A stretch of 64,000 bases of DNA from Leptotrichia sp. HSP-536 (GCF_041199985.1 NZ_CP165647.1:1054001-1118000), one strand, 5' to 3'; positions 27,732 to 36,795 are shown, counted from the stretch's first letter. Notes: generated from the letters alone by a model not told the origin. A program made the numbers and translations.

Positions 27732-28137
27732 AATGTATTATCCCCTTTCTTTTCAAATATGTTTACATGTATCTAATTTTTTCATTTTTCTTCACAATAT
27801 ACAATTACTTGATAAATTTTCCTTTCTTCTTTCTCTTTTGCTGTTAAAATAATTTTCCCATTTTTCACTTTAAAAATTGTTGAAATTATTCAAAAAACTT
27901 TTGTTTACTCGAGTAACGTTTTTAGAATTTATATTTCATCTTCTTTTGACAATTTAATGATAACATACAAACATTAAAGAAAAATGAGAACTTTTCATTT
28001 TTTGAATATTTTTGAGTTTTTTTAAAAATTTATTTGTATTTTGTGTCAAATATGCTGAAAAACAGCTAAAAATCAGATGCATTAAACAAAATATTTTTGA
28101 GCTTTAAATTTTATAGAGAGTTATTTAAAAAAGCTTT
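27732..28137. other. AT-rich 400-base gap without a confident gene
   Basis: No start-to-stop gene with a ribosome-binding site is visible. On the reverse strand 27885-27782 is an open stretch reading FKVKNGKIILTAKEKEE and ending at a stop. It could be the tail of a third decayed small secreted protein, but it lacks a start. A short palindrome CTCGAG lies near 27908. Confidence 0.3.
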
Positions 28138-29490
28138 TTATAAAATTACTGTAAAAGTAGTTCCTTTTCCAAGTTCACTTTTTACAAAAATTTCCCCGTT
28201 ATGCAATTCTATAATTTTTTTCACCATTGAAAGTCCAAGTCCAGAATTGTCTCCATTTTTGGAAGGGTCTACCTGATAGAAACGAAGCCATATTTTATCC
28301 AGCTGGTCTTTTGCAATTCCTATTCCATTGTCAGAAATTTTAATAATTCTGTTTCCTTTTGCAAATAGTTCGACTGTTATTGTTCCGTTTTCTTTTCCGT
28401 ATGAAATTGCATTTGAAATTAAGTTTGTAAAAACTCTCATTATCATCATTTCATCAATATTTGCATAAACTTCTGGAGCAATTTTTGTAATAAATTTTAT
28501 ATTTTTAGATTTTGCACACGAGATTTGAGTTTCTACGCTCATTTCAAGAAGTTCGCTTAAATCAATATTTTCTAAATGCAATTTTTGTTTTCCACGTTCC
28601 ATACGTGATAAGGTCAGCAGCTGCGAAACGAGCTTTGACATTTTCTGACCTTCCTTTTCTATAATTTTAAAGGAATTTTGGGCTTCTTCCAAAGAATTTA
28701 TGTATTCTTTTCCGTATTCAGCCTGTGTTAGAATAACCGTAATCGGAGTCCTTAACTCGTGTGAAACATCTGATGTAAACTGTACTTCATTTTCAAAGGA
28801 TTTTTGCAGCCTGTCAAACATTACGTCAAAAGTATTGGCAAGCGTACGAAGTTCATCGGCTCCGTTTTCTAGATGGATTCTTTTGGACAAGTCATTTCCT
28901 TCGTTAATTTTTTCTGCAATTTCAGTAATTTTTTCCATCGGGGCAAAGGCATTTTTGGTAATAATGTAGCCTCCAATAGCTGAAAGTATTAGAAAAAAAG
29001 GCAGTATGATAAATGATATTTGAATAACTGTTTCAATTGCGCTAGACTGTCCGATATTTGGCATTACTCCCCGAATCCAGACTTTTCCGTAATCTCCAAG
29101 GTTAATCATTTTGTTATAGACATACCATTTTTGGTTGTGGCTTTTCACTATAATGATTTTGTTATCTTTGGATTTTTTGTTATCCATTTCAAATCTGTTT
29201 GGAGAATTTCCGTAAAGAAATTTAAAATCCTTATCGTAAATTGCTATTTCAACATTTTGAATCATTGTATCAAAGTTGCTGTCAATGATAATTTCTCCAT
29301 TTTTTATTGTCAAATAATCAAGCCTATGATTGACGACTTCTTTTAAATAGGTACGAACGCTTGAATGAATAATATTTTCACTTATGTAAAAAACTATGGA
29401 TAATGATGATATTACAAGTAAAATCATAGTTCCCATATACCACAGGCTGATTTTGAACTTTATTGAATTATTAAAAATTTTTTCTTTCAT
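28138..29490 (-). CDS. Sensor histidine kinase with HAMP domain (ArlS/CusS type)
   Basis: 450 residues. Membrane helices at ~15-37 and 154-177 enclose a ~115-residue extracytoplasmic sensor. HAMP follows (~178-230), then HisKA with His244 (DVSHELRTP) and a HATPase domain containing NLISNAISYG, DNGIGI and GLGLSMV. It is third in a reverse-strand operon behind a GntR regulator and its response regulator (24-base gap). The nearby PepSY proteins are candidate accessory sensors, since such pairing occurs in other bacteria (inference). Confidence 0.93.
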   Translation of the reverse strand: MKEKIFNNSIKFKISLWYMGTMILLVISSLSIVFYISENIIHSSVRTYLKEVVNHRLDYLTIKNGEIIIDSNFDTMIQNVEIAIYDKDFKFLYGNSPNRFEMDNKKSKDNKIIIVKSHNQKWYVYNKMINLGDYGKVWIRGVMPNIGQSSAIETVIQISFIILPFFLILSAIGGYIITKNAFAPMEKITEIAEKINEGNDLSKRIHLENGADELRTLANTFDVMFDRLQKSFENEVQFTSDVSHELRTPITVILTQAEYGKEYINSLEEAQNSFKIIEKEGQKMSKLVSQLLTLSRMERGKQKLHLENIDLSELLEMSVETQISCAKSKNIKFITKIAPEVYANIDEMMIMRVFTNLISNAISYGKENGTITVELFAKGNRIIKISDNGIGIAKDQLDKIWLRFYQVDPSKNGDNSGLGLSMVKKIIELHNGEIFVKSELGKGTTFTVIL

Positions 29491-29513
29491 TATATTTTTT
29501 TATTTCCTTATTT

Positions 29514-30197
29514 TTATTCTACTTTTAAAACATATCCGATTCCGCGAATTGTATGAATTAATTTTGGCTTAAATCCTTTATCAATTTTTCTTCTTAAATA
29601 TCGGATATAGACATCGATAACATTTGTCCCGCCTTCATAGTCATAATTCCAGATGTGCTGTTCAATCTGTTCCCTGGAAAGAACACGCTCTTTATTTCTA
29701 ATCATGTATTCTAAAATTGTAAATTCCCTTGTTGACAGCTTGATGAACGTTTCATCCCGAAAAACATCGTGGGAATTGCAGTTAACTGTCAGATTTGCAA
29801 TTTTAAAGACATTGCTTGCATTGGAGTTGCTGGTTGATGGATTTCTACGTAAAAGAACTCTTATTCTTGCCATAAGCTCGTCAAATACGAAGGGTTTTAC
29901 CAGATAGTCGTCAGCGCCGTAATCTAACCCTTTTACCCTGTCTTCTATTCCATCTCTTGCGGTAAGCAGCAAAACGGGAGTTTTTATCCCTTTTTCCCTT
30001 ATTTTTTTCAAAATTTCAAATCCGTCCAATCCTGGCAACATAATATCGGAAACAATAACGTCATATTCAGTCGAAAAAATATAGTCAAGTGCATCTGTTC
30101 CATTAAAACAGCTGTCAACGCCATATTTTTCCAAAGTCAATTTTTTTACAATTATATCATTTAAATTTTCTTCATCTTCGATTACTAAAATTCTCAT
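29514..30197 (-). CDS. OmpR/PhoB-family response regulator
   Basis: 227 residues. Receiver domain with VIEDEE acidic residues, phospho-acceptor Asp51 (VSDIMLP), Thr79 and Lys101 (LVKPF). The C-terminal winged helix has YDYEGGTNVIDVYIRYLRRK and ends HTIRGIGYVLKVE. It lies 13 bases downstream of the GntR gene and 24 upstream of the kinase, so all three are one operon. An AGGAGGTTTT ribosome-binding site precedes the ATG. Confidence 0.94.
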   Translation of the reverse strand: MRILVIEDEENLNDIIVKKLTLEKYGVDSCFNGTDALDYIFSTEYDVIVSDIMLPGLDGFEILKKIREKGIKTPVLLLTARDGIEDRVKGLDYGADDYLVKPFVFDELMARIRVLLRRNPSTSNSNASNVFKIANLTVNCNSHDVFRDETFIKLSTREFTILEYMIRNKERVLSREQIEQHIWNYDYEGGTNVIDVYIRYLRRKIDKGFKPKLIHTIRGIGYVLKVE

Positions 30198-30209
30198 AAT
30201 AAAAACCTC

Positions 30210-30914
30210 CTATCTTTTGGCAACTGTTGAAAATACAAATTTATCAGGACGGTATGAGTTTACGCCGTATTGAAATAAAGTTCCGTTTGACAGGTAAGTG
30301 TAGCTTTCAATTATAACAACTGAATCAAAGTTTTTTAAATCCATGTATTTCTTTTCTTCTTCGGTGGCATATCTAAATTTTATTTCACGCCGTGAATGTG
30401 AAATTTTTAAATGTAATTTTTTTTCCAGATAATCATAAATTGAAGTTTCAGCGATCTTCTTGTCTAGAAACGGAACTATTCTTTTATCAAAATATGTAGT
30501 TTCATATTCAAGAGCTTCCCCGTCAAGTACACGGTTACGTGAAACTTTATAAAACGGAACATTTTCAGAAATTTTAAAAATATCCATTATTTTTTTAATC
30601 CCTTTAACAATAGTTAAACCTATCAAATTTGTAGCAATATCTATATTTTCAATTTTATTAAGTTCCTTTGAAGTCCGCAAGTTTGACAAACTGTTTTTGA
30701 AACGTCCATTTTCCAGAACCATTGAATTTTTCCCCTTAATTTTTTGGATATATCCATCTAATTCAAGCATGGAAAGCGCTTTTCTTATGGTGTCTTTAGA
30801 ATAGGAATATTTACGTGCAAGTTCTGCTTCACTTTTCAAAAACTCTCTGGCCTTAAGTGTTCCATTTGTAATTTCTTCTTTTATATCATTATAAACTTCC
30901 TTATATTTACTCAC
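30210..30914 (-). CDS. GntR-family (HutC/TreR subfamily) regulator
   Basis: About 234 residues from a GTG at 30914 with AAAGGAG seven bases upstream; a TTG at 30932 overlaps that site. The N-terminal winged helix (KYKEVYNDIKEEITNGTLKA, SEAELARKYSYSKDTIRKALSMLELDGYI) is GntR. The C-terminal UTRA effector domain (VPFYKVSRNRVLDGEALEYETTYFD, ESYTYLSNGTLFQYGVNSYRPDKF) resembles trehalose-operon repressors. No sugar transport or hydrolase gene is beside it; instead it leads a two-component operon, which is unusual. Confidence 0.85.
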   Translation of the reverse strand: MSKYKEVYNDIKEEITNGTLKAREFLKSEAELARKYSYSKDTIRKALSMLELDGYIQKIKGKNSMVLENGRFKNSLSNLRTSKELNKIENIDIATNLIGLTIVKGIKKIMDIFKISENVPFYKVSRNRVLDGEALEYETTYFDKRIVPFLDKKIAETSIYDYLEKKLHLKISHSRREIKFRYATEEEKKYMDLKNFDSVVIIESYTYLSNGTLFQYGVNSYRPDKFVFSTVAKR

Positions 30915-30945
30915 AGGTTTAGCTCCTTTCAAAAAACATCAATTT

Positions 30946-30974
30946 ATTATATCCTGAAAATTAGAAAATAGCAA
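30946..30974 (-). promoter_or_regulatory. Promoter of the GntR/two-component operon
   Basis: On the reverse strand TTGCTA (30974-30969) and TATAAT (30951-30946) are 17 bases apart, about 32 bases before the GTG start. Confidence 0.6.
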
Positions 30975-31090
30975 TGGAAATTGACTAAATTTGCTAATAT
31001 GTTGAAATACTTCTAATGTTAAACTAAATAAAATATAAAAATTTATACTCTCAAAATTAAGTGGTCATCTTGCCTTTAGAATATTTATAC

Positions 31091-31119
31091 TTGTAAAAAC
31101 TTAAATACTTTGCTACAAT
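31091..31119 (+). promoter_or_regulatory. Promoter of serA
   Basis: TTGTAA (31091-31096), a 17-base spacer and TACAAT (31114-31119), then AAGGAGG at 31150-31156. Confidence 0.55.
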
Positions 31120-31161
31120 ATTTATAAAATGTTAATAATTTGGATATACAAGGAGGATATT

Positions 31162-32748
31162 ATGTATAAAGTATTAGTTGGAGAATATATAGATGATGAA
31201 GCAGTTGCTGGGTTACACGGTGCGAGAGATGTGAAAGTTGATGTAAAAGTGGGAATTTCACGTGAGGAAATTCTGGAAATAATTCCTGAATATGATGCCT
31301 TGATTGTGAGAAGTGTCATAAAAGTGGATAAGGAGCTGCTGGATAAGGCTAAAAATCTAAAAATAGTGGGACGTGCCGGAAATGGAACAGATAACATAAA
31401 TATTCCAGAAGCTACTGCACACGGAGTAATTGTTGCAAATACACCTGACAGTAATACCGTTTCTGCCTGTGAAATCGCAATTGGGCTGATGATTGCAACT
31501 TCAAGAAATATTGTTGCGGCAAATAACTTTATAAGAAGTGGAAAATGGGAAAGGGAAATTTTCGTAGGAAATGAACTGTTTGAAAAGACATTAGGAATTA
31601 TCGGACTTGGAAGAATTGGTGGACTAGTAGCTACAAGAATGAAAGCGTTTGGAATGAAGCTTGTTGCATATGATCCATATATTTCAGATGAACGTTTTAA
31701 AAGATACAGTTGTGAAAAAGCCAAAACATTGGATGAATTGATGGAAAAAGCGGATATAATAACAATTCATACGCCTAAAACAAAAGAAACTATTGATATG
31801 ATAAACGCTGAAAACATTCACAAGTTAAAAGATGGAGTAAGGCTTGTAAATGCAGCACGTGGAGGACTTTTTAACGAAGATGCTGTCGCTGAAGGGCTAA
31901 GAAGCGGTAAAATAGCAAGTTTTGGATATGATGTGCATACTGTTGAGCCACGAACAGACTGTGTCTTGTATGAATTTGACAATGCAGTTGCAACTCCGCA
32001 TATTGGGGCGACAACTTATGAGGCTCAGAGAAATGTAGGAACTCAAGTTGTAAGACAAGTACTAAATGGACTTCGTGGAGAAATAGTGGAAACAGCTGTA
32101 AACTTGCCTGCAATTGGAAGAGAAGAATTTTTAATTGTAAAACCTTTTATAAATTTGGCTGAAAAATTAGGAAAAATCTATTTTCAAATAGAAAAAACTC
32201 CAATTGCAAATGTAGTAATTAATTATTACGGGGAAATCGCTGGACAGGAAACTGCCCTAGTAGATTCAACAGCAATGAAGGGAATTCTGGAGCCTGTATT
32301 AAAAGAAGAAGTCAATTATATTAATGCAAAGCCGCTGGCTGAAAAAAGAGGAATCAATATTTCAATAAACAAAAAGGAACGTAAATATAAAAATTATTCA
32401 TCAGCAATAGAATTTATCATAACGAGTGAAGAAGGGAAAAAAATCTATGTTGTCGGAACAATTGGAATGAATAACGAAGAAAGAATTATCAGCATAAAGA
32501 ATCACGATGTGGATATGGCAATTTCTGACAATATGATTTACTTAGGAAATGATGACGTGCCAGGAGTTATCGGAGCTGTAGGGGCAACTTTAGGAAAAGA
32601 GGACATAAATATTGCCACAATGAATGTAGGTAGACGTGAAAACAGCGCGATTATGCTGCTTACAGTAGATAGTGAAGTTGGAAGAAAGTCGTTAAATAAA
32701 TTGAAAGGGCTGAGTCAGATAAAACATTACTTGGATTTGACAATATAG
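31162..32748 (+). CDS. serA: D-3-phosphoglycerate dehydrogenase
   Basis: 528 residues. It oxidises 3-phosphoglycerate in the first step of serine synthesis. The catalytic and NAD-binding domains show VGRAGNGTDNINI, GLGRIGGLVATRMKAFG (Rossmann loop), AARGGLFNEDA and the catalytic His in TPHIGATTYEA. An allosteric-substrate-binding domain and a C-terminal ACT domain (DVPGVIGAVGATLGKEDINIATM) follow, giving the long type-1 form of the enzyme. ATG 31162 is chosen because of AAGGAGG six bases upstream; an ATG at 31129 has no such site. A membrane protein and thrB follow. Confidence 0.95.
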   Translation: MYKVLVGEYIDDEAVAGLHGARDVKVDVKVGISREEILEIIPEYDALIVRSVIKVDKELLDKAKNLKIVGRAGNGTDNINIPEATAHGVIVANTPDSNTVSACEIAIGLMIATSRNIVAANNFIRSGKWEREIFVGNELFEKTLGIIGLGRIGGLVATRMKAFGMKLVAYDPYISDERFKRYSCEKAKTLDELMEKADIITIHTPKTKETIDMINAENIHKLKDGVRLVNAARGGLFNEDAVAEGLRSGKIASFGYDVHTVEPRTDCVLYEFDNAVATPHIGATTYEAQRNVGTQVVRQVLNGLRGEIVETAVNLPAIGREEFLIVKPFINLAEKLGKIYFQIEKTPIANVVINYYGEIAGQETALVDSTAMKGILEPVLKEEVNYINAKPLAEKRGINISINKKERKYKNYSSAIEFIITSEEGKKIYVVGTIGMNNEERIISIKNHDVDMAISDNMIYLGNDDVPGVIGAVGATLGKEDINIATMNVGRRENSAIMLLTVDSEVGRKSLNKLKGLSQIKHYLDLTI

Positions 32749-32768
32749 TGTTTTATGAAAGTTGATAA

Positions 32769-33452
32769 ATGCAAATGAATATAAACAAGTATTTAAAAAA
32801 ATTAAGAAAATTGCTAAAAAAAATAGATCTTTTAAGTTATTTAAAAATAATTTTCATGATTATATCGGTAGTGTTATCTCAAAATAATTTATTTTTTATA
32901 ACAAATGCAGCTTTAGTATTTTCCATTTTAAATTCTTTTGTAAGAAAAGAAAATGATAAATTTGAAAGGAAATTTATTTTTGATTTTGAAATTTTTACTT
33001 TTCAATGTTTTACTTTATTTTATTTGAATAGACAGACATTGCTAATGGGAATAAAATTATTCGACATTGAATATTTTTCAAAAATTATATTAAATGCAGG
33101 ATATTTAAACGGCGAACTTATGTTTTTGATATTGTTTGGCTTGCTATATATATTTATAAGAAAAAAGAGTAAGGCATACAAGTCTTATGTTTGCATAATA
33201 GTTTTATATTTCTGTTTATTTGAAGATGTATTTTATACAGGATTTTCATTATTAGGAATTAATTATTTGATAGGGCTATTATTTATTTTTGTAAATATAA
33301 TATTTTTACCGGCATTTATTGATTTTGTAATTATTTCACTAGCTGTATTGTATTTTTTTATGAAAGAGAATAAAAATTATAAATTGGTGTATTTATTACT
33401 AGTATTTTGTTATATTTTTAGATTGAGTCTTGCAGTAAGAATTTTCTTGTAG
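32769..33452 (+). CDS. Multi-spanning membrane protein of unknown function
   Basis: 227 residues, strongly hydrophobic. There are roughly six to seven membrane helices after a basic amphipathic start (KYLKKLRKLLKKID). No signature motif or catalytic residue pattern was recognised. It lies 20 bases after serA and 31 before thrB in the same direction, so it is probably co-transcribed with amino-acid synthesis genes. A transporter role would fit but nothing in the sequence proves it. Confidence 0.6.
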   Translation: MQMNINKYLKKLRKLLKKIDLLSYLKIIFMIISVVLSQNNLFFITNAALVFSILNSFVRKENDKFERKFIFDFEIFTFQCFTLFYLNRQTLLMGIKLFDIEYFSKIILNAGYLNGELMFLILFGLLYIFIRKKSKAYKSYVCIIVLYFCLFEDVFYTGFSLLGINYLIGLLFIFVNIIFLPAFIDFVIISLAVLYFFMKENKNYKLVYLLLVFCYIFRLSLAVRIFL

Positions 33453-33483
33453 AGATTCTGATGATAAGAAGAAAGGAATAAAG

Positions 33484-34377
33484 ATGGGTTTAAAATTTAA
33501 AGTAAAAGTGCCGGGAACATCGGCGAATATTGGTGTGGGATATGATTGTCTAGGAGTTGCATTGGATTATTTTCTGGAACTGGAAGTGGAGGAAAGTGAT
33601 AAAATTGAATTTCTGGAAAATGGGAAACCGTTTTCGATTCCGATTGAGGAAAATTTGATTTTTGAAGCGATAAAATATACGGAAAAGCATTTGGTAAAAA
33701 ATATTCCTAGTTATAAAGTAAATATTGTGAAAAATGATATTCCAATTTCACGTGGGCTGGGGAGCAGCTCATCAGCTATTGTTGCTGGAATTTTGATTGC
33801 AAATAAATTTGCTGGGGATGTGCTGGATATTAACGAAGTAGCAAAACTTGCTGTAGAAATGGAAGGGCATCCTGACAATGTAGTGCCTGCAATCTTTGGA
33901 GGAATGGTACTTACTGCACACGATAAGGAAAACATCGTTCACAGTTCGTTAATAAATTCGGACGATTTATGTTTCTACGTAATGATTCCCGATTTTAAAT
34001 TATCAACAGAAAAAGCAAGAAGCGTTTTACCAAAAATGTACCTAGTTTCTGACGCAATAAACAACATTTCAAAGCTGGGATTACTTGTAAACGCCTTTAA
34101 CAAAGGTGAATACAACAACTTACGTTTCCTTTTAGGCGACAAGATTCACCAGCCTTACAGATTCGCATTAATAAACGATTCAGAAAAAATATTTGAAATA
34201 TCTAAAAAACACGGTGCTTTGGGAGAATACATAAGCGGTGCGGGGCCTACATTGATTTCCTTGAATTACGATAATGACGAGTTTTTAGAAAATATGAAAA
34301 AGGAACTTTCAGAATTGTCGGATAACTGGACTATTGAGAAGAAGAAGATAAATTTGAAGGGTGCGGAGGTTTATTAA
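33484..34377 (+). CDS. thrB: Homoserine kinase
   Basis: 297 residues. A GHMP-superfamily kinase that phosphorylates homoserine in threonine synthesis. Motif 1 is VPGTSANIGVGYDCLG, motif 2 (ATP loop) is PISRGLGSSSSAIVAG and motif 3 is GAYISGAGPT-like (GEYISGAGPTLISL). EGHPDNVVPAIFGG is the homoserine kinase signature. Normal length. An AGAAAGGAAT ribosome-binding site precedes the ATG. Confidence 0.95.
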   Translation: MGLKFKVKVPGTSANIGVGYDCLGVALDYFLELEVEESDKIEFLENGKPFSIPIEENLIFEAIKYTEKHLVKNIPSYKVNIVKNDIPISRGLGSSSSAIVAGILIANKFAGDVLDINEVAKLAVEMEGHPDNVVPAIFGGMVLTAHDKENIVHSSLINSDDLCFYVMIPDFKLSTEKARSVLPKMYLVSDAINNISKLGLLVNAFNKGEYNNLRFLLGDKIHQPYRFALINDSEKIFEISKKHGALGEYISGAGPTLISLNYDNDEFLENMKKELSELSDNWTIEKKKINLKGAEVY

Positions 34378-34421
34378 TTTTATACAAAAGTTAAATATTT
34401 AGTGCAAATGAAGAAATTATT

Positions 34422-34586
34422 ATGGCTATAATTGCAAAGAAAGGTGAATTAGCAAAAATAAATAAAGGAATGTCACAAAAAGGCTTTGCTGAAAGACGTA
34501 CTTATACAGTAAAAGAATTTCCAAAAAGTAATCTTTCAAAAAAGGCTGAAGAAGCCCTAAATAAAATATTTTCATCTATGAAATAA
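34422..34586 (+). CDS. Small basic protein, unknown (possibly a fragment)
   Basis: 54 codons: MAIIAKKGELAKINKGMSQK and then GFAERRTYTVKEFPKSNLSK to a stop at 34584. Composition is protein-like (basic, amphipathic C-terminal helix). The frame is open for at least eight codons upstream of the ATG (SANEEII) and no clear ribosome-binding site is seen, so it may be the tail of a decayed gene. It lies between thrB and the CRISPR mini-array. Function unknown. Confidence 0.35.
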   Translation: MAIIAKKGELAKINKGMSQKGFAERRTYTVKEFPKSNLSKKAEEALNKIFSSMK

Positions 34587-34736
34587 ACTTATTTAAAGTA
34601 AATTTGAAGAAAAATACTAAATTACAAAATTTGTTTTTTGGTATTTTTTTATTTAGATAAATAAATTTTGATAATAATTTTTTTTAAAAAAATTTTGAAA
34701 AATCAAAAAAATGTGGTACAATAAGTTTGTAGTAAA

Positions 34737-34916
34737 GTTAAAGTGAGTTATCCATTAAAACAAGGATTGAAACCCTTGACCTCCGGCAAGTAATACAACA
34801 CAATATTTTGATTCGTTAAAGTAAGTTATCCATTAAAACAAGGATTGAAACGATAGTACGATGGGTGCTACAAAACTAATTAGCTCTGTTAAAGTAAGTT
34901 ATCCATTAAAACAAGG
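34737..34916 (+). CRISPR. CRISPR mini-array: three repeats, two spacers, no cas genes
   Basis: A 37-base repeat starting GTTAAAGTAAGTTATCC and ending AAGGATTGAAAC occurs at 34737-34773 (one base variant) and 34815-34851. A third copy at 34888-34916 loses the last 8 bases. The spacers are 41 bases (34774-34814) and 36 bases (34852-34887) and are unrelated to each other. The terminal ATTGAAAC is common in type I-B and III repeats. The degenerate last repeat suggests the leader is on the left and transcription runs rightward. No cas gene is in the window, so it is an orphan or relic array. Confidence 0.85.
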
Positions 34917-34917
34917 T

Positions 34918-34956
34918 TTAAAAAACAACAACTTTTTTATAAGGTTGTTTTTTTGT
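34918..34956 (+). terminator. Terminator at the end of the CRISPR array
   Basis: AAACAAC pairs with GTTGTTT across an AACTTTTTTATAAG loop, followed by a T run. It starts where the third repeat breaks off. Confidence 0.6.
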
Positions 34957-34975
34957 TTGGAAATAAAATAGGGGG

Positions 34976-35049
34976 TTGAAAAAAAAGCGAAAATGTGTTA
35001 TTATAATTACAGAAAATAATTTTAGGTAGAGAGTGGGTTAGCCCACTCT
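34976..35049 (+). promoter_or_regulatory. Promoter and leader hairpin of the rimP-nusA-infB operon
   Basis: TTGAAA (34976-34981), a 17-base spacer and TATTAT (34999-35004); TATAAT at 35002-35007 is an alternative -10. In the leader AGAGTGGG/CCCACTCT (35030-35049) forms an 8-base-pair hairpin with a TTAG loop and a short T tail. Such hairpins sit before rimP in many bacteria. Confidence 0.6.
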
Positions 35050-35076
35050 TTAGTTTTAGATATGAGGTGTAATTTT

Positions 35077-35568
35077 ATGGAGCAGACTTTAAATGAGTTT
35101 GAGAAGAGAATCGAATCGCATTTAAAAGAGATGAAGCTGGAATTGGTGGATTTGGAATATGTCAGGGATGGCGGGTATAATTATTTGAGAGTGTATGTGG
35201 AAAAAGCGGATGGAAGTACGACTACGCTTGATGACTGTATTGATTTTAGCCGTGAGATTGACGGGGTTGCTGATGACCTGATAGATGAGAAGTTTTTTTT
35301 GGAGGTTTCTACTCCAGGGGTTGAGCGTAGATTGAAGAAGCCTAAGGATTTTTTGAGATTCTTGGGGGAGAAAATCAATGTTCAGGCAAAAAGCAATATT
35401 GATGGGGCAAAGAAATTTTTAGGAAAACTTGAAAAATTTGAAAATGATACGATTTTCCTTTTGGATGAGAATTTGGGGAAAGTTGTGGAAATACCGCTTT
35501 TGAAATTAAAGAAGGCGAATTTGATATATGAAATACCAAATGGTGTATTAAACGGTGAGGAGAACTAA
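35077..35568 (+). CDS. rimP: Ribosome maturation factor RimP
   Basis: 163 residues from ATG 35077, with GAGGTG 8 bases upstream; an ATG at 35062 lacks a site. The N-terminal alpha/beta domain (ELVDLEYVRDGGYNYLRVYV, CIDFSREIDGVADDL, FFLEVSTPGVERRLK) is the RimP core; a C-terminal SH3-like barrel follows. It helps assemble the 30S central pseudoknot region. First gene of the conserved rimP-nusA-ylxR-infB-rbfA cluster. Confidence 0.95.
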   Translation: MEQTLNEFEKRIESHLKEMKLELVDLEYVRDGGYNYLRVYVEKADGSTTTLDDCIDFSREIDGVADDLIDEKFFLEVSTPGVERRLKKPKDFLRFLGEKINVQAKSNIDGAKKFLGKLEKFENDTIFLLDENLGKVVEIPLLKLKKANLIYEIPNGVLNGEEN

Positions 35569-35592
35569 TGAGATAAGAGATCAGAAAATTTT

Positions 35593-36795
35593 TTGGAAGC
35601 GCTTGATGAGCTTGAAAAAGAAAAAGGAATATTAAAGGAAGAATTGCTTGAAACTATAGAAACTGCATTGCTTGCGGCATATAAAAAAAACTATGGTGAA
35701 AAGGACAATGTAAAAGTAACAATTAATAGGAACAGTGGAGATGTAAAAGTATTTTCACAAAGACTAATTGTAGAAAATGTGGAAAATCCAGATGAGGAAA
35801 TCAGTCTGGAAGATGCAATTTCTGTGAAAAAACGTGCTAAGCTGGGCGATATTCTGGATTTGGAAATTAATGCAGAAAGTTTTAAGAGAAATGCGATTCA
35901 GAATGCAAAGCAGATTGTTGTGCAGAAAGTTAGAGAATGTGAAAAAAGAAATATTTTTAACAAATTTAAGGAAATTGAAAATTCAATTGTATCAGCAAAT
36001 GTTAGAAAAACCGATGAAAAGGGGAACTTATACATTGATATAAACGGGCTTGAAGCGATTGTGCCGTTTAAAGAATTGTCGCCAGCGGATAATTTTGTGC
36101 AGAATGAAAGAGTTAAAATTTATGTTGGAAGTGTGGAAGAATCGACTAAATTTACAAAAACTTTTGTTTCAAGAAAATCTGAAGAATTACTTCGTGGCTT
36201 GCTGGAATTGGAAGTTCCTGAAATTGAAGAAAAAATAATTGAAATAAAAAATATAGCAAGGGAAGCTGGAAGCCGTGCAAAAGTAGCGGTTTATTCGGAA
36301 GATGAAAATTTAGATGTAAAAGGCGCATGTATCGGACGTAATGGAATGAGAATACAGAATATCATTGATGAACTGCGTGGAGAAAAAATTGATATTGTGC
36401 TTTGGAGCGAAGATATAAGGGAATTTGTAAAAAATGCCTTAAATCCTGCGGAAGTTTTGGATGTGAAAATTGTGGATGGGGAGGAAGAAAATACAAAAAT
36501 AGCAAAAGTTTTAGTTGCTGAAAACCAGCTGTCGCTTGCGATAGGTAAAAAAGGTCAAAATTCAAGGCTTGCAGCAAGACTTTGCGGAGTGAAGATTGAC
36601 ATTCATACAGAGCCTTTTGAAATAGAGGAAACTGAATATGAACTAGGAGAAGAAAGTGCTTTTCATAATTTAACTGAAAATGATTTGGAAAAAACTGAAA
36701 ATCTTGATGAAATTCAAATTTCTGATGAAACAGATGAAGATTATGAAGAGGAAAGTGCATTTTCTGGACTTAACAGAACTGAAGAAGATTATTAG
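35593..36795 (+). CDS. nusA: Transcription termination/antitermination factor NusA (start region damaged)
   Basis: At least 400 residues. N-terminal RNA-polymerase-binding domain (about 1-125), S1 domain (about 130-200), and two KH domains with GACIGRNGMRIQNIIDELRGEK and AIGKKGQNSRLAARL, then a short acidic tail. The only in-frame start is TTG 35593, which lacks a ribosome-binding site. The frame is open back to a TGA at 35569 and encodes DKRSENFLEALDELEKEKG, the usual NusA opening, so the real start should be near ATG 35568, which has GAGGAG upstream. That ATG is out of frame by two bases (ATGAGATAAG). A deletion of GA in a GAGAGA run would explain this. Sequencing error is the simplest alternative for an essential gene. 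Confidence 0.92.
   Translation: MEALDELEKEKGILKEELLETIETALLAAYKKNYGEKDNVKVTINRNSGDVKVFSQRLIVENVENPDEEISLEDAISVKKRAKLGDILDLEINAESFKRNAIQNAKQIVVQKVRECEKRNIFNKFKEIENSIVSANVRKTDEKGNLYIDINGLEAIVPFKELSPADNFVQNERVKIYVGSVEESTKFTKTFVSRKSEELLRGLLELEVPEIEEKIIEIKNIAREAGSRAKVAVYSEDENLDVKGACIGRNGMRIQNIIDELRGEKIDIVLWSEDIREFVKNALNPAEVLDVKIVDGEEENTKIAKVLVAENQLSLAIGKKGQNSRLAARLCGVKIDIHTEPFEIEETEYELGEESAFHNLTENDLEKTENLDEIQISDETDEDYEEESAFSGLNRTEEDY

Noticed and set aside
34422..34586. Cas or toxin-antitoxin component next to the CRISPR array
   Set aside because: The 54-residue peptide shows no Cas, ribbon-helix-helix or toxin motif, so it is listed only as unknown.
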